Assembly (NCBI GenBank): GCA_003243195.1
Contig: QFQI01000003.1
Span: 194,074 to 258,073, forward strand
Source: Sphingomonas taxi
Lineage (GTDB): Bacteria; Pseudomonadota; Alphaproteobacteria; Sphingomonadales; Sphingomonadaceae
Reading direction: 5' to 3'
DNA: 64,000 nucleotides
Each line of letters starts with the position of its first letter. Positions within the stretch are counted from its first letter, which is position 1. Shown here piece after piece: positions 52,629-60,925 of this stretch. The notes beneath the pieces were generated by a model. The model saw nothing but the letters and a program-made list of their open reading frames with translations. It did not search any database and was not told the DNA's origin. A program made the position numbers and the translations under genes.

Positions 52629-53554
52629 GCGCGCCCGGGACGATCCGCGTCGCGGCGCTGTACCGCTTCGCGCGGTTCGACGACCCGCACGCGCTGCGCG
52701 AACCGCTGCTGGCGTGCGCGCGCGCGGCGGGGGTGAAGGGCACGCTGCTGCTGGCCGGCGAAGGGATCAACGGCACGATCGCGGGGACGCCGGCGGCGCT
52801 GGACGCGGTGCTCGCGCACATCCGCGCGCTGCCGGGCTGCGCGGCGCCGTCGCTGAAGTTCGCGGACGCCGGGTCGATGCCGTTCCACCGGCTGAAGGTG
52901 AAGGTGAAGCGCGAGATCGTGACGATGGGCGTCACGGTCGATCCGTTGACCGATGCCGGCACCTATGTCGCGCCGGCGGCGTGGAACGCGCTGATCGCCG
53001 ATCCCGAGACGCTGGTGATCGACACGCGCAACGCCTATGAGGTGGCGGTCGGCACGTTCGCGGGCGCGGTGGATCCCGGCACGGCCGGGTTCGCCGACTT
53101 CCCGGCCTGGTTCCGCGACCATCGCGAGCGGCTGATGACCGGCAAGCGCCGGGTGGCGATGTTCTGCACCGGCGGCATCCGCTGCGAAAAGTCCACCGCT
53201 TTCCTGAAGGCGGAAGGGGTGGAGCAGGTCCACCATCTCGACGGCGGCATCCTGCGCTATCTGGAGGAAGTGCCCGAGCAGGACAGCGCATGGCGGGGCG
53301 AATGCTTCGTCTTCGACCAGCGCGTGGCGGTGGGGCACGGGCTGACGCCGGGCACGCATGCCCTGTGCTTCGCCTGCCGGATGCCCGTCGGCCCCGCAGA
53401 CCGCGCCTCGCCGCTGTACGAGGAGGGCGTGAGCTGCCCGGCCTGCCATGGCAGGCGTTCCGATGCGGAACGCGCCGGCTATGCCGAGCGGCATCGTCAG
53501 GAGCGACTGGCAGCGGCGCGCGGCGAGGCGCATGTCGGGCGCGTCCTCGACTGA
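52625..53554 (+). CDS. trhO: tRNA uridine(34) hydroxylase TrhO (rhodanese-like)
   Basis: This 309-residue YceA-type protein makes 5-hydroxyuridine at the tRNA wobble position using O2. It has an N-terminal acylphosphatase-like domain (GTIRVAALYRFARFDDP, LLAGEGINGTIAG), a rhodanese domain with active Cys in VAMFCTGGIRCEKSTAFLK, and a C-terminal zinc-like CFACRMPV...CPACHG. The start is TTG at 52625 inside the regulator's last codons (TTGA overlap), and no other start fits. The operon link to a LytTR system is notable. Confidence 0.9.
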   Translation: MSAPGTIRVAALYRFARFDDPHALREPLLACARAAGVKGTLLLAGEGINGTIAGTPAALDAVLAHIRALPGCAAPSLKFADAGSMPFHRLKVKVKREIVTMGVTVDPLTDAGTYVAPAAWNALIADPETLVIDTRNAYEVAVGTFAGAVDPGTAGFADFPAWFRDHRERLMTGKRRVAMFCTGGIRCEKSTAFLKAEGVEQVHHLDGGILRYLEEVPEQDSAWRGECFVFDQRVAVGHGLTPGTHALCFACRMPVGPADRASPLYEEGVSCPACHGRRSDAERAGYAERHRQERLAAARGEAHVGRVLD

Positions 53555-53679
53555 TCCGCGTCGAACGGGCAGCATCACGACGATAGCGAGGGCGGGAGCC
53601 ATTCCGGGTTGATGGCGTTCCCCGTCATCCAACGATGCCGCCGTGCGGTTTCGGTCAGTTCCGCGGGGGGTTTCGAAGA

Positions 53680-54771
53680 ATGACGATCGTCCGGCAGCGC
53701 GTCGAAAACGGCGGGCTCATCCTGTTCCTTGGCGCCATCACGATCGCGCTGACGCTGGTGGTGTCCAGCTTCATCGGCGCGCTGTTGTGGGCCGCGCTGG
53801 CGGCGCTGCTGTTCCAGCCGATCTTCCGCCGTTTCCTGGCGCACTGGCCGGCGCGGCGCAACATGGCGGCGGCGCTGACGCTGCTGGTCATCACGGTGGC
53901 GGTGGTGATCCCGGCGATGATCGTGGCGAGCCTGGTCGTCGAGCAGGCGGCGGGCGTTTATCAGCAGATCAGCACCGGCCAGATCAACTTCGCGCAATAT
54001 TTCCAGCAGGTGCACGACGCGCTCCCCGAGCGCCTGCAGCACATTCTGGACCGCTCCGGCTTCAACAGTTTCGAGCGCGCGCAGGCGCGGATCTCGCAGG
54101 CGGTGGGAAGCAGCGCCAGCCAGCTCGCGCGGCGCGCGCTGTCGATCGGCGCCAATGCTGCGGCGTTCCTGCTGGCGTTCGGTGTCGGGCTGTACGTCAC
54201 CTTCTTCCTGTTGCGCGACGGCGAGCGGATCGGGCCGGCGGTGGTGCGCGCGCTTCCGCTGGAGCCGCATGTCGCCGAGCAGCTTGCCGACAAGTTCGTG
54301 ACGGTGGTGCGCGCGACGATCAAGGGATCGGGCGTGGTCGCGCTGGCGCAGGGCGCGCTGGGGGCGATCACCTTCTGGATCGTCGGGCTGCCGGCGGCAC
54401 TGCTGTGGGGCATGCTGATGGCGATCGCGGCGCTGCTGCCCGCGATCGGGCCGGCGATCATCTGGGGGCCGGTCGCGATCTACCTGCTGGCGACCGGCGC
54501 GATCTGGCAGGCGGTGGTGGTGCTCGTGTCCGGCGTGTTCGTGATCGGCCTGGTCGACAACCTGTTGCGCCCGATCCTGGTCGGCCGCGACACCGGCATC
54601 CCCGACTGGCTGGTGCTGGTGACCACGCTGGGGGGCATCGACCTGATCGGGCTGAGCGGCATCGTCGTCGGCCCGCTGGCCGGTGCGCTGTTCATCGCCG
54701 GGTGGCAGATCCTGACCGAGCAGCGCGGCCGCGATCGTGCCTTGGATGCGACCGCCGCCACGACGGGGTGA
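53680..54771 (+). CDS. AI-2E family transporter (PerM-like)
   Basis: This 363-residue polytopic protein has seven to eight hydrophobic segments and the AI-2E transporter pattern: NGGLILFLGAITIALTLVVSSFIGALLWAALAALLFQPI near the N-terminus, central FLLAFGVGLYVTFFLLRDGERIG, and C-terminal GRDTGIPDWLVLVTTLGGIDLIGLSGIVVGPLAGALF. Family members include the AI-2 exporter TqsA and Na+/H+ antiporters; the substrate is not determined. ATG 53680 was used because codons before it are not membrane-like. Confidence 0.88.
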   Translation: MTIVRQRVENGGLILFLGAITIALTLVVSSFIGALLWAALAALLFQPIFRRFLAHWPARRNMAAALTLLVITVAVVIPAMIVASLVVEQAAGVYQQISTGQINFAQYFQQVHDALPERLQHILDRSGFNSFERAQARISQAVGSSASQLARRALSIGANAAAFLLAFGVGLYVTFFLLRDGERIGPAVVRALPLEPHVAEQLADKFVTVVRATIKGSGVVALAQGALGAITFWIVGLPAALLWGMLMAIAALLPAIGPAIIWGPVAIYLLATGAIWQAVVVLVSGVFVIGLVDNLLRPILVGRDTGIPDWLVLVTTLGGIDLIGLSGIVVGPLAGALFIAGWQILTEQRGRDRALDATAATTG

Positions 54772-55107
54772 GGCGGCGAGCGTCAGCCGGCTCACAGGTC
54801 CGTGCCATCCGGAGCGCAACGCTTGACCGCCCTCCCCGTCCGGCGCGGATAGGGCGCCCCGGCGATGCCGAAGTCATCGGTTCCGGACCCCCGCCGGGCT
54901 TCATGGTTGGCGTGCAGGCATTCCGCGATCCAGACGCAGGCACGCTCGCTCTCACAATCCGGTTGGAAACGCGCGGAAGGCGCGTGTCGAGGCGTTGCCG
55001 GCCCGCTCCCCCGCCCCGTCTCGCATCGAGGATATCGAGGTGGGAGGCGGCAGAAGGGCGCGGCCGGCGCCGCCCAAGGCGAGTTCAGCGCATGTCCAGA
55101 CTGCCGC
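54772..55107. other. Intergenic region, 336 bp, with one hairpin element
   Basis: No convincing coding frame is seen on either strand. It lies between the convergent AI-2E and vWA genes. Its right half contains copy C of the CCGCTCC hairpin; the rest shows nothing recognisable. Confidence 0.6.
54991..55074. repeat. Intergenic hairpin (CCGCTCC element, copy C)
   Basis: The left part reads GCCGGCCCGCTCCC (about 54997-55010), sharing GCCGGCCCGCTCC with copy A. The right part (about 55050-55072) is a degenerate complement containing GGGCGCGGCCGGC. Pairing is imperfect compared with copy A, so this copy may be older. Confidence 0.55.
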
Positions 55108-56892
55108 TCAACCCTGCGGCACGACACGCGTGCCCTGCGCCTCCGCGAGCCGCGCGAGCTTCACGAACTCCTGACGCCAGTAATCACGCTGCGGCCCGGC
55201 CAGCCGCTGCACGTCCGCAAAGCCGAACCGCCCCAGCAGCGTGTCGCCGCGCAGCTTCTGTCCATAGGCCGCGACCGCCGCCGCGAACGCCATGTCGCCG
55301 GTCGGCGGACGGGCGTCGCGCAGCGCAGCGCCCGGCACCGGCTGCGCCACCTCGCGCGAGACATCGCCGCCGGGCAGCTTGTAGCGCAGCTTCACGAAGC
55401 ACGCCTCGCTGCCGCCGCGCCCGCCCGCCACCGGGCGATTGGCGGGATAGCGGCGCTGCGGCGTCCATCCGGTCGCGCCGGCGGGCACGACCTCATACAG
55501 CGCGGTCACCTGATGCCCCGCGCCCATGTCGCCGGCATCCACCGCGTCGTTGGTGAAATCCTCCTCGCGCAGCGCGCGGTTCTCGTAGCCGATAAGCCGG
55601 TACTGGCTGACCTGCGCGGGGTTGAACTCCACCTGCACCTTCACGTCCCTGGCGATGGTGACGAGCGTGGCGGACAATTCGTCGGCCAGCACCTTTTCCG
55701 CCTCCATCGCGCTGTCGATATAGGCGTAATTGCCGTTACCGACATCGGCGATGCGCTCCATCATCGCCTCGTTGTAATTGCCGGTGCCGAAGCCGAGCGT
55801 CGTCAGCGTGATGCCGTCGTCGCGGTTGCGCTTCACCAGCTCCTCCAGCACCTTGTTGTCGCTGATCCCGACGTTGAAGTCGCCGTCGGTCGCCAGGAAG
55901 ATGCGGTTCACCGCCCCCTTGCGGAAGTGGGCGCGCGCGGTGGCATAGGCCAGCTCGATCCCCTGCCCGCCGGCCGTGGAGCCGCCGGCATCGAGGCAGG
56001 CGAGCGCGGCATCCACGTAGCGCTTGTCGGCGGTCGGCTCCAGGACGATCCCGGCGCTGCCGGCATAGGCGACGATCGACACGCGGTCGTCGGGCCGCAG
56101 GCGGCCGGCCAGCCCGCGCAGCGCCGCCTTCACCAGCGGCAGCTTGTCGGCTGAACCCATCGACCCCGACGTATCGACCAGGAAGACCAGATTGGCGGGC
56201 GGGCGGCTCCGCGTCGTGACGTCGTAGCCGCGCAGTCCGATGCGGATCAGCCGCGTATGCGGATTCCACGGCGTCGTCGTCACATTGGTGGTGATGCCGA
56301 ACGGGCGACGCGGATCGGTGGGGCGCGGGTAATCGTAGCGGAAGTAGTTGAGCATCTCCTCGGTCCGCACCGCTTCCGGCGGGACCGCCTCGCCGCCGAC
56401 CAGCATGCGGCGGACGTTGGCGTAGGACCCCGTGTCGACGTCGATCGAGAAGGTGGAGACCGGCGCGGCGGCGGTGTCGCTGATCGCGGCCACCGGCATG
56501 CCCTCGTACCGCTCGCTGTTGCCCACCGCGCCATATGGAGGGGCGACCACGCCCGGCGGAGAAGAAGCGGTCGAGAAGGGCGCGGCCGGGCCCGGTGGCG
56601 GTGGTGGTGGAGGTGGCGGTGGTGGTGGAGGTGGCGGCGGCGGCGGTGGTGGTGGCGGTGGTGGTGGCGGTGGTGGCGGGGCGCCGGGTGCGGGCGGTGC
56701 CGGAGGGGCGACGGTCGGGCCTGGCACGTACATCGTCCCCGACAAGCCCGGGCGCTGGCGGACGGGATCGGGCGCGATGCAGCGCACCGGCGACGCACCC
56801 GCCCGCATGCGTCCGGCGGGTTCGACCGGTGGCGGCGCGGCGGATACCAGCGACACGCCGGTGGCAACGAGCAGGAACTGACGAACGACCAT
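55108..56892 (-). CDS. von Willebrand factor A domain protein (YfbK-like) with polyproline tract
   Basis: This 594-residue exported protein has a signal peptide (MVVRQFLLVATGVSLVSA) and a proline-rich linker with 29 consecutive prolines (about residues 72-100). The YfbK N-terminal domain (FSIDVDTGSYANVRRML, EEMLNYFRYDYPRP) follows, then a vWA domain with an intact metal site (LVFLDTSGSM-type VFLVDTSGSMGSADKL, DDRVSIVAYAG, FLATDGDFNVG) and a DUF3520 C-terminal part. The family is thought to act in envelope protein assembly or as an adhesion/MIDAS protein. Start ATG 56892. Confidence 0.88.
   Translation of the reverse strand: MVVRQFLLVATGVSLVSAAPPPVEPAGRMRAGASPVRCIAPDPVRQRPGLSGTMYVPGPTVAPPAPPAPGAPPPPPPPPPPPPPPPPPPPPPPPPPPPPPGPAAPFSTASSPPGVVAPPYGAVGNSERYEGMPVAAISDTAAAPVSTFSIDVDTGSYANVRRMLVGGEAVPPEAVRTEEMLNYFRYDYPRPTDPRRPFGITTNVTTTPWNPHTRLIRIGLRGYDVTTRSRPPANLVFLVDTSGSMGSADKLPLVKAALRGLAGRLRPDDRVSIVAYAGSAGIVLEPTADKRYVDAALACLDAGGSTAGGQGIELAYATARAHFRKGAVNRIFLATDGDFNVGISDNKVLEELVKRNRDDGITLTTLGFGTGNYNEAMMERIADVGNGNYAYIDSAMEAEKVLADELSATLVTIARDVKVQVEFNPAQVSQYRLIGYENRALREEDFTNDAVDAGDMGAGHQVTALYEVVPAGATGWTPQRRYPANRPVAGGRGGSEACFVKLRYKLPGGDVSREVAQPVPGAALRDARPPTGDMAFAAAVAAYGQKLRGDTLLGRFGFADVQRLAGPQRDYWRQEFVKLARLAEAQGTRVVPQG
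56593..56679 (-). repeat. Proline codon tract, 29 codons
   Basis: On the minus strand 29 uninterrupted proline codons (CCA, CCG and CCT mixed) encode a polyproline stretch. The units are an imperfect triplet repeat with an 18-base unit repeated twice near the left end. Codon mixing limits slippage but the region is still likely to be length-variable. Confidence 0.9.
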
Positions 56893-57031
56893 GCGGGCAT
56901 CTCCACGGTGCGGGCCGCCACACCCTAATCCATGTCGTCGCGCACGCAACGGCCGCGCGGGCGACGTCCAACGATGGCCGCGCATCATCGCGCGCTTTCC
57001 CGTATCGGTCCGATCGGCTAAGGGCGCGCGC

Positions 57032-58897
57032 ATGCTTTCTCTCAACGGCATCACCGTGCGCCTTGGCGGGCGTACGATCCTCGACCGCGCCAGCGCCGCG
57101 CTGCCGCCGGGCAGCCGCGTCGGGCTGATCGGGCGCAACGGCGCGGGCAAGTCGACGATGGTGCGCGTCATCGCCGGGCTGCTCGACCCGGACGAAGGCT
57201 CGGCGGACATGCCGCGCGGCGCGCGGATCGGCTATATCGCGCAGGAGGCGCCCGCCGGCGACGCCACGCCGTTCGAAACCGTGCTGGCCGCCGATACCGA
57301 GCGCGCCGCGCTGCTCGCCGAGGCGGATGCCTTCGACGGCGACGGCGACATGGACCGGCTGGGCGAGGTGCACGAACGGCTGATCGCGATCGACGCCTAC
57401 GCCGCCCCGGCGCGCGCCGCGCGCATCCTGGTGGGGCTGGGCTTCGACGAGAAGGCGCAGCAGCGTCCGCTCGACAGCTTCTCGGGCGGGTGGAAGATGC
57501 GCGTCGCGCTGGCCGCGCTGCTGTTCTCGCAGCCGGACCTGCTGCTGCTTGACGAGCCGAGCAACCACCTCGACCTGGAAGCGGTGATGTGGCTGGAGGA
57601 CTTCCTCAAGAGCTACCGCGCGACGATCGTCGTCGTCAGCCACGAGCGCGACTTCCTGAACAACGTCGTCGACCACATCCTGCACCTGCAGGGCGGCAAG
57701 ATCACGCTCTACCCCGGCGGCTATGACGCGTTCGAGCGGCAGCGCGCGGAGCGGATGGCGCAGATCGCCGCCGCCAAGGCCAACCAGGACGTGCAGCGCG
57801 CGAAGTTGCAGGATTATATCGCGCGCAATTCCGCGCGCGCGTCCACCGCGAAACAGGCGCAGAGCCGCGCCAAGATGCTGGCGAAGATGCAGCCGATCGC
57901 CGAGGCCGCCAACGATCCGACGCTGTCGTTCGACTTCCCCAATCCGTCCGAGCTGCGCCCGCCGCTCATCACGCTCGACCATGCCAGCGTCGGTTACGGC
58001 GGCACGCCGATCCTCAACCGGCTGAACCTGCGGCTCGACCCCGACGATCGCATCGCGCTGCTGGGGCGCAACGGCAACGGCAAGACCACGCTGGCGCGGC
58101 TGCTGGCGGCGCAACTGGCGCCGATCGACGGCGAGATGAATGCCACCGCCAAGATGAAGGTCGGTTACTTCACCCAGTATCAGGTGGAGGAACTGGAAGC
58201 GGACGACACGCCGCTGGCGCATATGACGCGGGTGATGAAGGACGCCTCGCCCGGCGCGGTTCGCGCGCAACTGGGGCGGTTCGGCTTCTCCGGCGACCGC
58301 GCGACGGCGCGTGTCGGCACGATGTCGGGCGGCGAGCGCGCGCGGCTGGCGCTGGCGCTGGTCACGCGCGAGGCGCCGCACCTGCTGATCCTCGACGAGC
58401 CGACCAACCACCTGGACGTCGACGCGCGCGAGGCGCTGGTGCAGGCGCTCAACGCCTATACCGGCGCTGTGCTGCTGGTCAGCCACGATCGCCACATGCT
58501 GGAGCTGACCGCCGACCGGCTGGTGCTGGTCGACGCCGGCACCGCGCGCGAGTTCGACGGCAGCCTGGACGATTATATCGCGCTGGTGCTGTCGGGCGAC
58601 GGCAAGGGCGAGAAGGCGAAACCGAAGGGCAAGGACGCGCGCAAGGCGGCGGCCGAGCGCCGCGACGCCGACAAGCTGCTGCGCAAGGAGGCGCGCGACG
58701 CCGAGGGCGAGCTGGCGAAGCTGACCGCCGAGCGCGCCGCGATCGACCGCGCGATGTTCGATCCCTCCACCGCCGAGGCGAAGCTGGCCGGGCTGACCAT
58801 GACCGAACTGATGAAGCGCCGCGCCGAGCTGAACGACCGCATCGACGCGGCGGAGGCGCGCTGGATGGCGGCGAGCGAGGCGCTGGAAGCCGCGTGA
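57032..58897 (+). CDS. ABC-F family ATPase (Uup/YheS-like)
   Basis: This 621-residue protein has two ABC ATPase domains on one chain without membrane segments. Domain 1 has GRNGAGKST, SFSGGWKMRVALAALLF and LLLLDEPSNHLD; domain 2 has GRNGNGKTT, TMSGGERARLALAL and LLILDEPTNHLD. Between them lies the charged P-site-tRNA interaction motif region (YDAFERQRAERMAQIAAAKANQ, SRAKMLAKMQP). The C-terminal coiled coil (about residues 530-621) matches the Uup-type extension. It acts at the ribosome to relieve stalls. Its stop overlaps the next gene by 4 bases (GTGA). Confidence 0.92.
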   Translation: MLSLNGITVRLGGRTILDRASAALPPGSRVGLIGRNGAGKSTMVRVIAGLLDPDEGSADMPRGARIGYIAQEAPAGDATPFETVLAADTERAALLAEADAFDGDGDMDRLGEVHERLIAIDAYAAPARAARILVGLGFDEKAQQRPLDSFSGGWKMRVALAALLFSQPDLLLLDEPSNHLDLEAVMWLEDFLKSYRATIVVVSHERDFLNNVVDHILHLQGGKITLYPGGYDAFERQRAERMAQIAAAKANQDVQRAKLQDYIARNSARASTAKQAQSRAKMLAKMQPIAEAANDPTLSFDFPNPSELRPPLITLDHASVGYGGTPILNRLNLRLDPDDRIALLGRNGNGKTTLARLLAAQLAPIDGEMNATAKMKVGYFTQYQVEELEADDTPLAHMTRVMKDASPGAVRAQLGRFGFSGDRATARVGTMSGGERARLALALVTREAPHLLILDEPTNHLDVDAREALVQALNAYTGAVLLVSHDRHMLELTADRLVLVDAGTAREFDGSLDDYIALVLSGDGKGEKAKPKGKDARKAAAERRDADKLLRKEARDAEGELAKLTAERAAIDRAMFDPSTAEAKLAGLTMTELMKRRAELNDRIDAAEARWMAASEALEAA

Positions 58898-59970
58898 GCG
58901 CGCTGGCCGCGCGGCTCGGGCTGGCGGTGCCGGTGATCCAGGCGCCGATGGCCGGCGTTTCCACCCCGGCGCTGGCCGCGGCGGTGTGCGAGGCCGGGGC
59001 GCTCGGGTCGATCGCGCTGGGTGCGACCGATGCGGCGGGCGGGCGCGCGATGATCGACGCGACGCGCGGGCTGACCGCGCGCCCGTTCAACGTCAATCTG
59101 TTCGTCCACGCGGATCCCGTGCCCGACGCGGTGCGCGAGGCGGCGTGGCTGGAATGGCTGCGCCCCGAATTCACGCGCTTCGCCGCATCGCCGCCGGGCG
59201 CGCTGCGCACGATCTATCGCAGCTTCGCGCAGGATGCGGACATGCTGGCGATGCTGCTCGACACGCGCCCGGCGGTGGTCAGCTTCCACTTCGGCCTGCC
59301 CCCGGCCGACACGATCGCGGCGTTGAAGGCGACGGGGGCGCTGCTGCTCGCGACCGCGACCAGCGTCGCCGAGGCGCAGGCGATCGAGCGCGCGGGGGTG
59401 GACGTGATCGTGGCGCAGGGGATCGAGGCGGGCGGGCATCGCGGGATGTTCGACCCCGCCGCGCCCGACGATGCGCTGGGCACGCTGGCGCTGGTGCGGT
59501 TGCTGGTGCGCGCGGCCGGCGTGCCGGTGGTCGCGGCGGGCGGGATCATGGACGGCGCGGGGATTGCGGCGGCGCTGGCGCTGGGGGCGGAAGCGGCGCA
59601 ACTCGGCACCGCCTTCGTGGCGTGTGCCGAGTCGGCAGCGGACGACGCCTACCGCGCCGCGCTGGCCGGTGCCGGCGCGGCGCATACGCGGATGACCGCG
59701 ACGATCTCCGGGCGACCGGCGCGCTGCCTCGCCAATCGTTTCACCGCGTTGGAAGGGGCACCGCCCGCACCGGGCTATCCGATCGCCTATGATGCGGGCA
59801 AGGCACTGCACGCGGCGGCGAGGGCGTGCGGCGAACACGGCTATGGCGCGCACTGGGCCGGGCAAGGCGCGCCGCTCGCGCGCGCGTTGCCGGCGGCGGC
59901 GCTGGTCGCGACGCTGCGGCGCGAATGGGCGGAGGCTCGCCACCCCGGCGCGATGACGCAGCCCGCCTGA
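58894..59970 (+). CDS. Nitronate monooxygenase, class I type
   Basis: This 358-residue TIM-barrel flavoenzyme has the nitronate monooxygenase features VIQAPMAGVSTPALAAAVCEAGALG, FNVNLFVH, VSFHFGLP, VIVAQGIEAGGHRGMF (catalytic His) and VVAAGGIMDGAGIAAALALGAEAAQLGTAFVACAE. It detoxifies nitronates using FMN and O2. GTG 58894 overlaps the ABC-F stop. It differs clearly from the other family member at 10342, which belongs to a different subgroup. Confidence 0.92.
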   Translation: MSALAARLGLAVPVIQAPMAGVSTPALAAAVCEAGALGSIALGATDAAGGRAMIDATRGLTARPFNVNLFVHADPVPDAVREAAWLEWLRPEFTRFAASPPGALRTIYRSFAQDADMLAMLLDTRPAVVSFHFGLPPADTIAALKATGALLLATATSVAEAQAIERAGVDVIVAQGIEAGGHRGMFDPAAPDDALGTLALVRLLVRAAGVPVVAAGGIMDGAGIAAALALGAEAAQLGTAFVACAESAADDAYRAALAGAGAAHTRMTATISGRPARCLANRFTALEGAPPAPGYPIAYDAGKALHAAARACGEHGYGAHWAGQGAPLARALPAAALVATLRREWAEARHPGAMTQPA

Positions 59971-60350
59971 CACTGCGGCCTGAAAAGCGGTCGGCGACGA
60001 TCATGGCCGATATGGTGCCTATCGGCATTCGCAACCACTATCTGTTGCGGCGCGACACAGAAAAGCGGTGGCGACCACCGCCCCGCTCATGTACGTTGTC
60101 GTCCAGCATGACTCGCGGCGCGATGCCGCTGCCATGATGCCGTTTTCCACCGCTTACCGCGCGCGAGGGCGCCCGGCGAGGCGTGTGGCGGACGACATGG
60201 CGGCCGGCGCGCGCGCGATGAAACGACGGGACACGGATGCACGGCGACACGATACGAACGACGAACGAAACCCCGGCGCACCGCATGGTGGCCGGGGTCC
60301 GATCGCGTCACGTCGCCACGCCCACGGCTATGCGCGGGCGCGCGGGCGGG
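59971..60350. other. Intergenic region, 380 bp, no feature recognised
   Basis: Open frames here on both strands have arginine-rich, low-information translations and no ribosome binding site, so none is called. Two AAAAGCGGT words (near 59983 and 60059) are the only repeat noticed. No hairpin with a T-run is visible. Confidence 0.6.
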
Positions 60351-60602
60351 TCACTCCGCCTCTTCGAACATGTCCTGCGCGTTCTGCGCGGTGGCCGACA
60401 GGCGCACGGTGTCGCCCTCGACCTCCGCGACCAGCCCCAGCGGCAGGTAATGGTGCTTCGCGCCCTGACCGTCCTGCGTGGACGGCGAGTCGGTCTTGGT
60501 CAGCTTGATGCGGTCACCGTCGACGTGATCGACGGTGCCGATGTGCACGCCGTCGGCACCGATCACCTCGGCATGTTCCTTGATCTGGCTGGCATCGGCC
60601 AT
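60351..60602 (-). CDS. DUF2171 domain-containing protein
   Basis: This 83-residue protein matches DUF2171: IKEHAEVIGADGVHIGTVDHVDGDRIKLTKTDS, then HHYLPLGLVAEVEGDTVRLSATAQNA. The fold is a PRC-barrel-like small beta domain. It is common in sphingomonads and often stress-induced, although a specific function is not known. It is divergent from the small membrane protein gene with 56 bp between them. Confidence 0.88.
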   Translation of the reverse strand: MADASQIKEHAEVIGADGVHIGTVDHVDGDRIKLTKTDSPSTQDGQGAKHHYLPLGLVAEVEGDTVRLSATAQNAQDMFEEAE

Positions 60603-60658
60603 GGTCGTTCTCCTCTGGATGGTTCGGCGGGAAAACGCGCCGCCCCCGGATTGGTCGC

Positions 60659-60871
60659 ATGCTGAGCACGCTGCCGGTGCAATCCGCGATCATGTTCGCG
60701 GTCGCCGCCGTGTTCACGCTGGCGGGTGCGTGGTTGCTGTGGCAGTTGCGCCGTCCGCTCAGCGACGGGCGCGTCTACGCCTATCGCATGGTGGGCGTGA
60801 TGGCGCTGTCCGGCGGCATCGTGCTGGCGATGTCGGCGGCCGCCATGTGGCAGTGGAGCATGGAGACATGA
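60659..60871 (+). CDS. Small two-helix membrane protein, hypothetical
   Basis: This 70-residue protein has two hydrophobic segments (AIMFAVAAVFTLAGAWLLW and MVGVMALSGGIVLAMSAAAMW) joined by a short basic loop (QLRRPLSDGRVYAYR). No family is recognised. It lies 54 bp upstream of nrdB on the same strand, where an nrdA gene might be expected. Confidence 0.7.
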   Translation: MLSTLPVQSAIMFAVAAVFTLAGAWLLWQLRRPLSDGRVYAYRMVGVMALSGGIVLAMSAAAMWQWSMET

Positions 60872-60925
60872 GCCCGCCCGTTCCGCTTCCCCCTCTTTCC
60901 TGATCGTTTCCTCGGAGTAATATCC

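Noticed and set aside
56432..56881. A plus-strand frame encoding a polyglycine protein
   Set aside because: It is the complement of the polyproline tract of the vWA gene, which has a signal peptide and an intact vWA domain on the minus strand.
60068..60508. A plus-strand frame of 146 codons before DUF2171
   Set aside because: It is Arg/Ala-rich without domain features and overlaps DUF2171 on the opposite strand.
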